NCBI GenBank assembly: GCA_963674805.2
Contig: CAXXNY010000005.1
Location: forward strand, 372,001 to 436,000
Direction: 5' to 3'
DNA length: 64,000 bases
DNA from: CALMFG01 sp963674805
GTDB lineage: Bacteria > Bacillota > Clostridia > Christensenellales > CALMFG01
Below are positions 24,568 through 32,991 of the stretch, in pieces. How positions within the stretch are numbered: the first letter of the stretch is position 1; the number at the start of each line of letters is the position of its first letter. Under the pieces are notes generated by a model, which saw only the letters and a list, made by a program, of their open reading frames with translations, had not been told where the DNA came from and ran no database searches. The position numbers and the translations under genes were made by a program.

Positions 24568-25347
24568 ATGCTTTATAAGGGAGAAGAACAACTAAAAACC
24601 CGCTTTGACGGATGGTACCCGATGTGCAACGTACGCTATTCCACCCGTGAATATCAGGCGATGCCTATTACGCATCCGGACCGTGAATCCGTGCTGGCGA
24701 TTTGTGATGTCATCAACGGATTTAGCGATGGTGTCCGCATGGCGGCGGTTTTTAATGCTAAACCGGATGCGTTCTCGTCGCTGCTTTTCACCAACCTTTA
24801 CAATGTACCCGCCTTTGTTGCGGTGATGATGGATAAATCATCGGATGCGTACGAGAAAGCCGGATATTACGGCGAAGCGATCTGCCTGGAACTGACACGT
24901 CTGGGCCTTAAGACCTGCTGGGTGTCGGGCTCCATCAAACGCAGCCAGCTGGATGAATATTTAGAAATCGGGCGCAAGGAACGGTTTATCACCTGCATTG
25001 CGTTTGGCTACGGATTAGAAAAAACGCAGGCGGAGGAGGCGGCGAAGCGCGCGTCGCGGTCGCGGAAGGAACTGGACAGAATCGTCACATATGATACGTT
25101 AACCGACGATTGGCGCAATGTGATGATATGCGCGCAGTCGGCACCGTCCGCCATCAACCGACAACCGTGGCACTATCAAATCGATAACGGAAAACTCTAT
25201 GTACAGACACCCGCAGTAAAAGGCGGACCCTTTCCGGTTCCGCTGGATATCGGCATCTCGATGCTGCACGTTTCCGCTGCGGCGCATGTGAACCATATTA
25301 GGGGTGCATGGGAGGGTGCGGACGGATATCTCGGTGTGTTTGGTTAA
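24568..25347 (+). CDS. Nitroreductase-like flavoprotein (TM1586 type)
   Basis: 259 residues. NVRYSTREYQAMP at the N terminus carries the RxSxR-type FMN-binding pattern. GYYGEAICLELTRLGLKTCW and the second half CAQSAPSAINRQPWHY (FMN contact) are characteristic of the putative TM nitroreductase family, where two half-domains sit in one chain. Likely an NAD(P)H- or ferredoxin-linked flavin reductase; substrate unknown. The ribosome site is weak and distant, which fits control by the leader RNA upstream. The gene stands alone. Confidence 0.8.
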   Translation: MLYKGEEQLKTRFDGWYPMCNVRYSTREYQAMPITHPDRESVLAICDVINGFSDGVRMAAVFNAKPDAFSSLLFTNLYNVPAFVAVMMDKSSDAYEKAGYYGEAICLELTRLGLKTCWVSGSIKRSQLDEYLEIGRKERFITCIAFGYGLEKTQAEEAAKRASRSRKELDRIVTYDTLTDDWRNVMICAQSAPSAINRQPWHYQIDNGKLYVQTPAVKGGPFPVPLDIGISMLHVSAAAHVNHIRGAWEGADGYLGVFG

Positions 25348-25418
25348 ACGGTAATGATTGCGATAAAAAAAAGACTGTGGTATGCTAAGCCAAAGAAAAT
25401 ATTCGGAGCGTATACGGT

Positions 25419-25943
25419 TTGAAAGACTGGGTTGACTATATATTACGGCTTTTATTTTATCTGATCGGCAAGTTCCTGATGCTGCTTTTAGTAGCGGGCT
25501 TGTTGATGCTCAGCTTTTTAGCGGCAAAAGACTATATGAATGTGAACGTGCTGGTTTCGGATGGATTCACTGAACGGGCAAATGTGATTTTAAAAGACGA
25601 GGATACAGCGAATTTATATAAGATTTATGACGAAGCCTATCTAAACCGGGACGAAGAACTGTTCGGAGACACCTATGATCCTTATATCATCCGGAGTTTC
25701 GTTCAGGATGTGGATATTGCGTTTAAAGTGATTATGCCGTGGCAGAGCAAGGTTGTCATACGCGTCACAGAACAGCTTGACCAAATTGACGGTGAAATTC
25801 CGGAAGACCAGCGTACCGAAGAAATGACCGAGGATGACATTGTGCCGCCTGAATGGGACAACGGCATTTATGATGTAACGCTTCAGCGCTATGAATCGTC
25901 GTGGAAAATCACGGACGTAGAGCTGATCCGGCATATGGAATAG
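25419..25943 (+). CDS. Membrane-anchored protein of unknown function
   Basis: 174 residues, not recognised. One strongly hydrophobic segment (about 8-35) near the N terminus, then an acidic outside domain with no cysteine. The segment ILKDEDTANLYKIYDEAYLN and the ending YDVTLQRYESSWKITDVELI give an alpha/beta, NTF2- or lipoprotein-like look, but I cannot assign a family. Start TTG at 25419, ten bases after GGAG. It is flanked by the nitroreductase and dusB and closed by its own hairpin. Confidence 0.65.
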   Translation: MKDWVDYILRLLFYLIGKFLMLLLVAGLLMLSFLAAKDYMNVNVLVSDGFTERANVILKDEDTANLYKIYDEAYLNRDEELFGDTYDPYIIRSFVQDVDIAFKVIMPWQSKVVIRVTEQLDQIDGEIPEDQRTEEMTEDDIVPPEWDNGIYDVTLQRYESSWKITDVELIRHME

Positions 25944-25957
25944 GGGATATGAAAAAA

Positions 25958-25994
25958 CAGCCTTAGGCGCCGCTTATGGCTGATTTGTTTTTTT
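25958..25994 (+). terminator. Probable terminator before dusB
   Basis: CAGCC(T)TAGGCG / CGCTTA(T)GGCTG, an 11-pair stem with one T-T mismatch, followed by ATTTGTTTTTTT. Confidence 0.55.
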
Positions 25995-26003
25995 ACGGAT
26001 AAT

Positions 26004-26975
26004 ATGACGACGTTTGATACATTTATTAAAAACAAAACACTGCTTGCGCCATTGGCCGGGGTAACGGATTCGGCGTTCCGGTCGGTGTGCAAGGCGTACG
26101 GTGCGGATTTGGTTTATACCGAAATGGTAAGCGCAAAAGCGTTGCAGTATAAAAACCAAAGAACGCGGCGCCTGTTATATATCAGCGAAGCAGAAAAACC
26201 GGTCGGCATCCAGCTGTTCGGCAGCGAACCAAAGACCATGGCGGAAATCGCAAAGATGGTATGTGATGATTACGACGGGGCCGTGAAGGTGATTGATATC
26301 AATATGGGCTGTCCTGCGCCGAAAATCGTCAATAACGGCGAGGGGTGCGCGTTGATGCGGGACCCTGAACTCAGCGGAAGAATCGTGTATGCGGTGAAAC
26401 GCGCCATTAATCTGCCGCTGACAGTGAAGATTCGGAAAGGCTTCAGTGCGGCGGAACCAAACGCGGCAGCCGTCGCTAAGATTTGCGCCGAAAACGGGGC
26501 GGACGCAGTGACTGTCCATGGGAGAACGCGTGACCAGTATTATTCGGGCAAGGCGGATTATGCCGCAATAAAAGCGGTAAAAGACAGCCTGAAGATTCCC
26601 GTAATCGGAAACGGAGATATCTTTTGCGGGTTGGATGCCAAACGCATGTATGATGCGACGGGCGTTGACGCGGTGATGGTGGCGCGCGGGGCGCTCGGCA
26701 ATCCGTTTATCTTTAAGGACATTAAATCGGTGATGGAAACCGGTAAGCCTGCTGAGCCGCCGTCCGCATCCGAACGGATGGATGTACTGATGACGCAGGC
26801 ACGCGCGGCAGTGGAACAAAAAAGCGAAAGGACGGCAATCGTCCAGATGCGTAAGCATGCCGCATGGTACATCAAAGGCCTGCCGAATGCGGCGCGGTTA
26901 AGGGAGCGTTTGGTGCGGATTACGGCTTTGAGTGAACTTGAAACCGTGATTAGCGGAATTTTTGAAGAAGAATAG
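26004..26975 (+). CDS. dus: tRNA-dihydrouridine synthase (DusB-like)
   Basis: 323 residues, FMN-dependent TIM barrel that reduces uridines in tRNA. Motifs: LLAPLAGVTDSAFR (FMN), DINMGCPAPKIV (catalytic Cys near residue 102), VKIRKG, VTVHGRTRDQYYSG and VIGNGDI, then VMVARGALGNPF. The C-terminal helical domain binds tRNA. Its ATG starts nine bases after the preceding terminator's T-run, with only a weak ribosome site, so transcription may partly come from upstream. Confidence 0.93.
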   Translation: MTTFDTFIKNKTLLAPLAGVTDSAFRSVCKAYGADLVYTEMVSAKALQYKNQRTRRLLYISEAEKPVGIQLFGSEPKTMAEIAKMVCDDYDGAVKVIDINMGCPAPKIVNNGEGCALMRDPELSGRIVYAVKRAINLPLTVKIRKGFSAAEPNAAAVAKICAENGADAVTVHGRTRDQYYSGKADYAAIKAVKDSLKIPVIGNGDIFCGLDAKRMYDATGVDAVMVARGALGNPFIFKDIKSVMETGKPAEPPSASERMDVLMTQARAAVEQKSERTAIVQMRKHAAWYIKGLPNAARLRERLVRITALSELETVISGIFEEE

Positions 26976-26997
26976 GACTTATTTCTCAATCAAGGTC

Positions 26998-27026
26998 TTG
27001 ATTAAAGAAACAAAGAGGAGTACAGT
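26998..27026 (+). promoter_or_regulatory. Candidate promoter of the ATP synthase operon
   Basis: TTGATT and TACAGT with 17-base spacing. A small inverted repeat (AATCAAG / CTTGATT) overlaps the -35. Moderate match only. Confidence 0.4.
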
Positions 27027-27058
27027 ATATACTGAGAAAATGTTAGGTTAACAACAAT

Positions 27059-27340
27059 ATGTGGATAGAAATTCTAATTGGGGCAGCAATCGGCGTCTGC
27101 TTTGGAATCATACAGATGCTGGTTCTTAAAAAAGTTGTTAAAGCGGTAACGGAGGCAACCCAGGCAAACAGCATGACTATGGTCATCGCCTTGCTGCAGT
27201 TTTTTGCGTTTGTTGTCGTTTTAGTGCTTCTTGGGATTTACTCACTGATCGCTGTGGCAGCCGCAGGCGCTACGATGGCGGTGGCTGCGTCGGTTACCTG
27301 GGCGGTTATGTCTGCCAGGCGCGTAAAGGAAGGACAATAA
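27059..27340 (+). CDS. Small membrane protein in the AtpI position
   Basis: 93 residues with three hydrophobic segments (about 3-22, 42-62, 65-88) and a basic tail. Its position directly before atpB, two bases apart, is that of AtpI (the assembly/ion-transport accessory subunit), and the hydrophobic layout agrees, but sequence similarity to AtpI is faint to my eye. The ribosome site is weak (TTAGG at long spacing), in keeping with low expression of AtpI. Confidence 0.6.
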   Translation: MWIEILIGAAIGVCFGIIQMLVLKKVVKAVTEATQANSMTMVIALLQFFAFVVVLVLLGIYSLIAVAAAGATMAVAASVTWAVMSARRVKEGQ

Positions 27341-27341
27341 A

Positions 27342-28028
27342 ATGGGTAAAGAACCGTTCAGCGTAAATATTGCGCCCGAACGCATCGACATCTTCGGGAT
27401 ATCATTCAGCGAAACGGTAATCACATCGTTTTGCGTCACGATCGGACTGATTATCGCGGCCGTGCTGATACGGCTTATAGCGATTCCAAAGTTTAAAGAA
27501 AAACCGGGACGGTTCCAGAATATCATTGAACTGATGGTAGACGGAATCAACGGATTCGCCAACTCAACGGCCGGGCCGGCGGGTAAGCGGATTGCGGCAT
27601 ACGGCATTTCACTAGCGCTGTTTTTAGTGGTGTCCGGGCTTTTGGAGCTTTTCACCATACGCGCACCCGGAACGGATATCAACTTCACAATCGCAATCGC
27701 GCTTATCAGTTTCATTCTAATCAATGCTTTTGGATTTGCAGAAAAAGGGATTATCGGACGAATCAAATCCTATACCAAACCGAATGCCATCGCGGGATTC
27801 TTTAAGATGGTATCGGATATGATGCTCCCGGTTTCTTTGTCCTGCCGGATGTTCGGCAACCTGCTGTCAGGGCTGGTCATTATGGAGCTGATTTATTATG
27901 CGATGGGCCCCTTTGTCATCGGCGTCGGGGCGGCGCTGTCGGTCTTCTTTAACCTGTTTCACGTGTTGATGCAGGCATATGTATTCTTAATGCTGACGTT
28001 CTCGTTTATCCACGAGGCGTGTGAATAG
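27342..28028 (+). CDS. atpB: ATP synthase Fo subunit a
   Basis: 228 residues, five to six membrane helices, ion half-channels of the Fo motor. The essential arginine sits in LSCRMFGNLLSGLVIM (about residue 170), and the last helix is VLMQAYVFLMLTFSFIHEA. The N terminus opens directly with PFSVNIAPERIDIFGISFSE. Second gene of the ATP synthase operon. Confidence 0.95.
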   Translation: MGKEPFSVNIAPERIDIFGISFSETVITSFCVTIGLIIAAVLIRLIAIPKFKEKPGRFQNIIELMVDGINGFANSTAGPAGKRIAAYGISLALFLVVSGLLELFTIRAPGTDINFTIAIALISFILINAFGFAEKGIIGRIKSYTKPNAIAGFFKMVSDMMLPVSLSCRMFGNLLSGLVIMELIYYAMGPFVIGVGAALSVFFNLFHVLMQAYVFLMLTFSFIHEACE

Positions 28029-28085
28029 GCAACAACGGCAAAGTCGTTAAAGTTATAAATATTTTTATTATGGAGGTGTTCATCA

Positions 28086-28301
28086 ATGGATGTAACAGCA
28101 ATTGGAGCAGGTATAGCGGTTCTAACCGGATTCGGCGCAGGTATCGGTATGGGGATTGCCACCAGTAAGGCTTGTGAAGCGATTGCGCGGCAGCCGGAAG
28201 CATCCGGTAAAGTACAGTCGTCGCTTCTGCTCGGTCTGGCACTGGCGGAATCAACGGCGATATACGGTTTTGTTATTGCGATTTTGATTTTATTCATGTA
28301 A
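28086..28301 (+). CDS. atpE: ATP synthase Fo subunit c
   Basis: 71 residues, a short hairpin of two helices with the polar loop ARQPEASGK. The ion-binding carboxylate is the Glu of LALAESTAIYG in helix 2. The EST-x-x-Y pattern is the one seen in sodium-type rings, but the helix-1 glutamine that coordinates Na+ in Ilyobacter is replaced by Met (GIGMGIA). Proton use or relaxed sodium binding are both possible. A strong TGGAGGTG site precedes the ATG, as expected for the most abundant subunit. Confidence 0.95.
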   Translation: MDVTAIGAGIAVLTGFGAGIGMGIATSKACEAIARQPEASGKVQSSLLLGLALAESTAIYGFVIAILILFM

Positions 28302-28349
28302 GCGTTTTTGATGATCAGCGCATGAACAAACAGCTGGAAGGGAAAGCAA

Positions 28350-28826
28350 ATGGAAATTAACATCATAGATATTCTCCTGCATGCGGCGAATGTCGTCATT
28401 CTGTACTTTTTTATGAGATGGCTGCTTTATAAGCCGGTCAATAAATTCTTAAAACAGCGTGAAGACATTATCGAAAAACGCATAAAAGACGCGGAAGAAA
28501 AGGAAGCCATGGCGGTTGCCAAGAATGCCGAGTATGAAGAACTGCTCGACAAAGCGCATGCCGAAGCTGCCGAAATCATCCGGCGCAGCAGCGACCTTGC
28601 GAAAGATCACAGCAAGGAAATTATTGACGCGGCTGAAGCGCAGGCAAAAGACATGATCGAACGCGCAAACAAGGATATCGAAAATAAAAAGAATCAGGAA
28701 AAAGAGAATATGAAGCGGGAAATCACCGATATGGCGGTACAGATTGCCGGCAAGGTGTTAGAGCGCGAAATTTCGCATGACGATAATAAGCGCATTATCG
28801 ATGATTTCTTTACAAAGGTGGGCTAA
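28350..28826 (+). CDS. atpF: ATP synthase Fo subunit b
   Basis: 158 residues: one N-terminal membrane helix (about 8-25), the KPVNKFLKQREDIIEKRI hinge and a long charged coiled coil, ending at KRIIDDFFTKVG. A single b gene suggests a homodimeric peripheral stalk. In standard enzymes its C terminus binds the C-terminal domain of delta, which here is found fused to alpha in the next gene. Confidence 0.94.
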   Translation: MEINIIDILLHAANVVILYFFMRWLLYKPVNKFLKQREDIIEKRIKDAEEKEAMAVAKNAEYEELLDKAHAEAAEIIRRSSDLAKDHSKEIIDAAEAQAKDMIERANKDIENKKNQEKENMKREITDMAVQIAGKVLEREISHDDNKRIIDDFFTKVG

Positions 28827-28829
28827 GCA

Positions 28830-29045
28830 TTGAACATGAAAGGAAAGATAAAGACAGCCGGGAGCTTAGACGAACAGGCCATCACCGAGATAAAGCAGAA
28901 CTTTGAGACCCTGCTGGGAGAAGAAATTGATTTTACAATTGAGCAGGATCCGTCTATAATCGGCGGATTTGTCGTTTATGTTGATAATAAGGTCTATGAC
29001 CGCAGTATCCGCACGCATCTAGAGGAATTAAAGAATTATATCTTA
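28830..29045 (+). other. Delta (OSCP) C-terminal domain module within the alpha gene
   Basis: Codons 1-72 of the alpha gene. They correspond to the last 70 or so residues of a typical 180-residue delta, the part that contacts the b stalk. The six-helix N-terminal domain of delta, which normally docks on the alpha N termini, is absent. Confidence 0.85.
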
Positions 29046-30638
29046 GAAGTTTATGACGCCCCATATGATGAGGGGTTTGCTGAAGCGACGTTTGATATCA
29101 ACGAAGAAGGGTTCAGCAAGATTACAAAAGAGCGGATTTATGAGTTTGACAGTGAGCGGGACATCTCCGGTGTCGGCTCCGTTACTTTCAGCGGAGACGG
29201 TGTGGTGCATGTACGCGGTCTGGAAAACTGCAAATACGGCGAGTTACTGCAATTTGAAAACAATTATTTCGGAATCGTTATGAATCTGGACATGGAGCAG
29301 GTGGGTGCCGTTCTGTTAAACGCGACATCCGAGGTCCATGAGGGAACAACGGTTAAGAATACCGGCCATGTGGTTCAGGTTCCGGTAGGCATGAAGTTAA
29401 TGGGGCGCGTCATGAACCCGATCGGGATTGCGATGGACGGCAAAGGGAAAATCCATGCCGAGCGCCATCGTGCGATTGAGAGTGAAGCGCCGGCAATCAT
29501 AGACAGACAGGCGGTTAAGGAACCGCTCGAAACAGGAATCATGGCCATTGACTCGATGATTCCGATCGGTAAAGGCCAGCGCGAACTGATTATCGGCGAC
29601 CGGCAGACCGGAAAAACCGCAATTGCGATTGATACGATTATTAACCAGCGTGACAAGGACGTCTACTGCGTTTATGTGGCGATCGGCCAGAAGGCATCAA
29701 CCATCGCCAGCATCATCAACACATTAACCGAAACGGGTGCAATGAAATACACGGTAATCGTGGCGTCAACCGCGGCAGACAGTGCGCCGATGCAGTATAT
29801 TGCGCCGTATTCCGGATGTGCGATCGCTGAAGAGCTGATGGATCAGGGCAAGGACGTCTTAATCGTGTATGACGACCTGTCAAAGCACGCGGTCGCATAC
29901 CGTGCGATGTCGCTGCTGCTGCGCCGTCCGCCGGGCAGGGAAGCCTATCCCGGAGACGTGTTCTATTTGCACTCAAGACTGCTGGAACGCGCGGCGAAAA
30001 TGTCGGACGAACACGGCGGCGGATCGATTACCGCACTGCCGATTATCGAAACGATGTCCGGCGATATTTCGGCCTATATTCCGACAAACGTTATATCAAT
30101 TACCGACGGGCAGATATATCTGGAATCCGAACTCTTTAATGCGGGCGTCCGTCCGGCGATCAACGTCGGGCTGTCGGTTTCGCGTGTCGGCGGTTCGGCA
30201 CAGACTAAGGCGACCAAAGCGGTAGCGCATCGCTTAAGGCTTGACCTGGCGCAGTTCAGGGAGCTTGCGGTGTTTGCGCAGTTCTCATCGGACTTGGATA
30301 AAGCGACACGGGATGCGCTGGCACACGGCGTACGCCTGACCGAAGCGCTGAAACAGGGACAGTATAAGCCGATTCCGATGGCATCCCAGGTTATCACCCT
30401 ATACGCGGTTGTTAATAAGCACTTTAAAGACGTACCTGTTGAAAGCTTTAAACAGTTAATCCCGGAATTCTTGGATCATATTGACGCAAACTATCCGAAT
30501 GTCAGGATGGAAATCAACCGGACCAAAGTCGTCCCCGACCATATTAAGGAGACGCTGGAACGTGCGGTTAAGGAATTCGTGCCGACGTTTATGGATATCC
30601 ACGGGATTACACCCGAAGAAGAGGAAACCAACGCATGA
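28830..30638 (+). CDS. atpA: Fusion of delta C-terminal domain with ATP synthase F1 alpha subunit
   Basis: 602 residues, about 90 more than a normal alpha. Residues 1-72 align with the C-terminal domain of delta/OSCP (SLDEQAITEIKQNFETLLGE, then DPSIIGGFVVYVDNKVYDRS and RTHLEELKNYI). A short linker (73-87) leads into a complete alpha subunit: GVVHVRGLENCKYGELL, the P-loop GDRQTGKT (about 256-263), VYDDLSKHAVAYR and the terminal helical domain. The start is the TTG at 28830, about eight bases after GGTGG; an ATG follows two codons later. No in-frame ATG, GTG or TTG occurs between codons 4 and 124, so a separate alpha is unlikely. No other delta gene fits in the operon. Gamma overlaps its end by four bases. 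Confidence 0.93.
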   Translation: MNMKGKIKTAGSLDEQAITEIKQNFETLLGEEIDFTIEQDPSIIGGFVVYVDNKVYDRSIRTHLEELKNYILEVYDAPYDEGFAEATFDINEEGFSKITKERIYEFDSERDISGVGSVTFSGDGVVHVRGLENCKYGELLQFENNYFGIVMNLDMEQVGAVLLNATSEVHEGTTVKNTGHVVQVPVGMKLMGRVMNPIGIAMDGKGKIHAERHRAIESEAPAIIDRQAVKEPLETGIMAIDSMIPIGKGQRELIIGDRQTGKTAIAIDTIINQRDKDVYCVYVAIGQKASTIASIINTLTETGAMKYTVIVASTAADSAPMQYIAPYSGCAIAEELMDQGKDVLIVYDDLSKHAVAYRAMSLLLRRPPGREAYPGDVFYLHSRLLERAAKMSDEHGGGSITALPIIETMSGDISAYIPTNVISITDGQIYLESELFNAGVRPAINVGLSVSRVGGSAQTKATKAVAHRLRLDLAQFRELAVFAQFSSDLDKATRDALAHGVRLTEALKQGQYKPIPMASQVITLYAVVNKHFKDVPVESFKQLIPEFLDHIDANYPNVRMEINRTKVVPDHIKETLERAVKEFVPTFMDIHGITPEEEETNA

Positions 30639-31498
30639 GACATATAGGGGATATCAAGCATAGTATGCGCGCCATCAGTGATACTGAACAGATTACCAAG
30701 GCGATGCACTTGATATCGACATCAAAAATGAGAAAAGCGATTGCCAGCTATGAAGCCAATCAGATTCATTTTAACCGGGTTCAGGCTGGGATCAAAGATA
30801 TCTTAGAGCATACCACCGGTCTGTCGCACCCGTACATGGGGCACAGTGAGGGCGGACGTGCGGCGTTTGTTGTGATTGCGGCGGATAAAGGGCTGTGCGG
30901 CGGGTATAACTCGTCCGTGCTCAAATTTGCGCTGGAACATATCAAGAAAAACCAGCAACAGTATATCCTGACCGTCGGACAGGAAGCGCGTGTGTTTTTC
31001 GAGCGCAAAGGCTATATGGTTGACGTTGAATTTCTGCATATCGCGCAGAATCCGTCACTGTATAACGCAAGGAATATCACCAACGATATTCTGGAGCTTT
31101 ACGACGGCGGCCTGATGGACGAAGTGTATGTGGTATACACCAAGTTCTATTCGGCAGTGAAACAGGAACCGACGATTATTAAGCTGTTGCCCATGGAAGT
31201 CGCGAATTTTGAGAACATCGAAACCGAATTTGCATATACGGCGGAGATGTCCTTCCATCCGACGCCTGCGGACGTGTTTGACCGCATGGTGCCGCAGTAT
31301 ATTGTCGGATTGCTGTACGGCTGTCTGGTACAGGCGTATGCGTCCGAACACTGTGCGCGGATGACCGCAATGGAAAATGCAACGCAGAATGCGGAAGAGA
31401 TGCTGGATAACCTTTCTAAAGACTATAACCGCGCCCGGCAGGCGGCGATCACCAATGAAATCGCCGAAATTATCGGAGCGCTGGAAACGCTGCAGTAA
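30635..31498 (+). CDS. atpG: ATP synthase F1 subunit gamma
   Basis: 287 residues, the central rotor shaft. N-terminal helix IKHSMRAISDTEQITKAMHL, the AADKGLCGGYNSSV segment and C-terminal helix AMENATQNAEEMLDNLSKDY, RARQAAITNEIAEIIGA are standard. It overlaps the alpha gene by four bases (ATGA), indicating translational coupling. Confidence 0.96.
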   Translation: MRHIGDIKHSMRAISDTEQITKAMHLISTSKMRKAIASYEANQIHFNRVQAGIKDILEHTTGLSHPYMGHSEGGRAAFVVIAADKGLCGGYNSSVLKFALEHIKKNQQQYILTVGQEARVFFERKGYMVDVEFLHIAQNPSLYNARNITNDILELYDGGLMDEVYVVYTKFYSAVKQEPTIIKLLPMEVANFENIETEFAYTAEMSFHPTPADVFDRMVPQYIVGLLYGCLVQAYASEHCARMTAMENATQNAEEMLDNLSKDYNRARQAAITNEIAEIIGALETLQ

Positions 31499-31533
31499 GG
31501 TTTAAATATTTAAGAGATTGTACGAAAGGACAG

Positions 31534-31575
31534 AGCAAAGACGATTGTTTGCTTTGTGCGGTGAGACGATACCGC
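31534..31575 (+). promoter_or_regulatory. Two hairpins in the gamma-beta intergenic region
   Basis: AGCAAA / TTTGCT (31534-31539 with 31548-31553) and GCGGT / ACCGC (31558-31562 with 31571-31575) lie just before the beta ribosome site. No T-run follows, so they are not terminators. They may affect mRNA processing or beta translation. Confidence 0.35.
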
Positions 31576-31588
31576 AAGGCTGAATAGT

Positions 31589-32989
31589 ATGCAGACGAAA
31601 GAATATGTGAATACAGGCGAGCTCGTCAGAATTATGGGTCCGGTTCTGGACGTAAAATTCTATGACGGGAATGTACCGCCGATCAATAACGCCCTGGTGA
31701 TTCATCTGGGGCATCGCGAAGTATGGATGGAAGTCGCCTTTCATATGGGTGACCAAATCGTGCGGTGTATTGCGCTGCACGCGACCGAAGGATTGCACTG
31801 CGGGCTGCCGGTTAATAATACTGGCGATAAAATTAAGGTGCCGGTAGGCAAAGCGGTTTTAGGGCGGGTTATCAACGCGCTCGGCCAACCGATCGACGGG
31901 AAAGGCCCGATTGAAACGGACGAATACCTGCCGATACACCGGAAACCGCCGGCTTTTGTCGATCAGAATCCGGCGACCGAACTGTTCCAGACCGGTATTA
32001 AGGTTATAGACCTCTTAGCCCCGTACGCGAAAGGCGGAAAGATCGGCCTGTTCGGCGGTGCGGGCGTAGGCAAGACAGTGCTGATTATGGAGATGATTCA
32101 TAATATCGCGATGGAAAGCGGCGGCTACTCGGTGTTTACCGGGGTCGGCGAAAGAAGCCGCGAAGGGAACGAACTCATCAACGACATGACCGAATCCGGC
32201 GTTCTGGAAAAGACCGCGCTGGCATTCGGGCAGATGAACGAACCGCCGGGTTCGAGAATGCGCGTGGCGCTTTCTGGCCTGACACTGGCGGAGCAGCTAA
32301 GAGACGAAGAGGGGCAGGATGTTCTGCTTTTCATCGACAATATTTACCGATTCATACAGGCAGGCTCCGAGGTTTCGGCGCTGCTCGGCAGAATTCCGTC
32401 AGCGGTGGGCTACCAGCCGACGCTGGCGAATGAACTGGGTGTGCTGCAGGAACGGATTACGTCCACGAAGCGCGGATCAATTACATCGGTTCAGGCGATT
32501 TATGTGCCGGCCGACGACCTGACCGACCCGGCGCCGGCGACAACGTTCTCTCACTTGGATGCGACGACCGTATTATCACGTGCGGTTTCTGAGCAGGGGA
32601 TTTATCCGGCAATCAATCCACTGGAATCCAGTTCAAGAATTCTTGACCCACGGTATGTGGGCGAAGAACATTACGAAGTGGCGCGCCGCGTCGGAGAAGT
32701 TCTCCAGCGCTACCGTGAGCTTCAGGATATTATCGCAATACTCGGCATGGAAGAACTGACCGAAAATGACCAGCAGACCGTGTTCCGTGCGCGTAAGATA
32801 CAGCGATTCCTTTCCCAGCCGATGAACGTTGCGGAAGTCTTCACCGGTATGAAAGGGAAGTATGTCACGATTGAAGATACGATCCGCAGCTTTAAGATGA
32901 TCGTTGACGGTGGAGTGGACGATATTCCGGAAAGCGCGTTCTTCATGGTGGGCGATATTGACGAAGTGATTGAAAAAGGCAGGAAGTAA
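31589..32989 (+). CDS. atpD: ATP synthase F1 subunit beta
   Basis: 466 residues, catalytic subunit. P-loop GGAGVGKT, the VGERSREGNE segment with the catalytic Glu, LLFIDNIYRFIQAGSEVSAL, and IPSAVGYQPTLANELG are all present. The DELSEED loop is changed to EELTEND. AAGG is nine bases before the ATG. The gap to gamma (90 bases) is the longest within the operon. Confidence 0.97.
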   Translation: MQTKEYVNTGELVRIMGPVLDVKFYDGNVPPINNALVIHLGHREVWMEVAFHMGDQIVRCIALHATEGLHCGLPVNNTGDKIKVPVGKAVLGRVINALGQPIDGKGPIETDEYLPIHRKPPAFVDQNPATELFQTGIKVIDLLAPYAKGGKIGLFGGAGVGKTVLIMEMIHNIAMESGGYSVFTGVGERSREGNELINDMTESGVLEKTALAFGQMNEPPGSRMRVALSGLTLAEQLRDEEGQDVLLFIDNIYRFIQAGSEVSALLGRIPSAVGYQPTLANELGVLQERITSTKRGSITSVQAIYVPADDLTDPAPATTFSHLDATTVLSRAVSEQGIYPAINPLESSSRILDPRYVGEEHYEVARRVGEVLQRYRELQDIIAILGMEELTENDQQTVFRARKIQRFLSQPMNVAEVFTGMKGKYVTIEDTIRSFKMIVDGGVDDIPESAFFMVGDIDEVIEKGRK

Positions 32990-32991
32990 TC

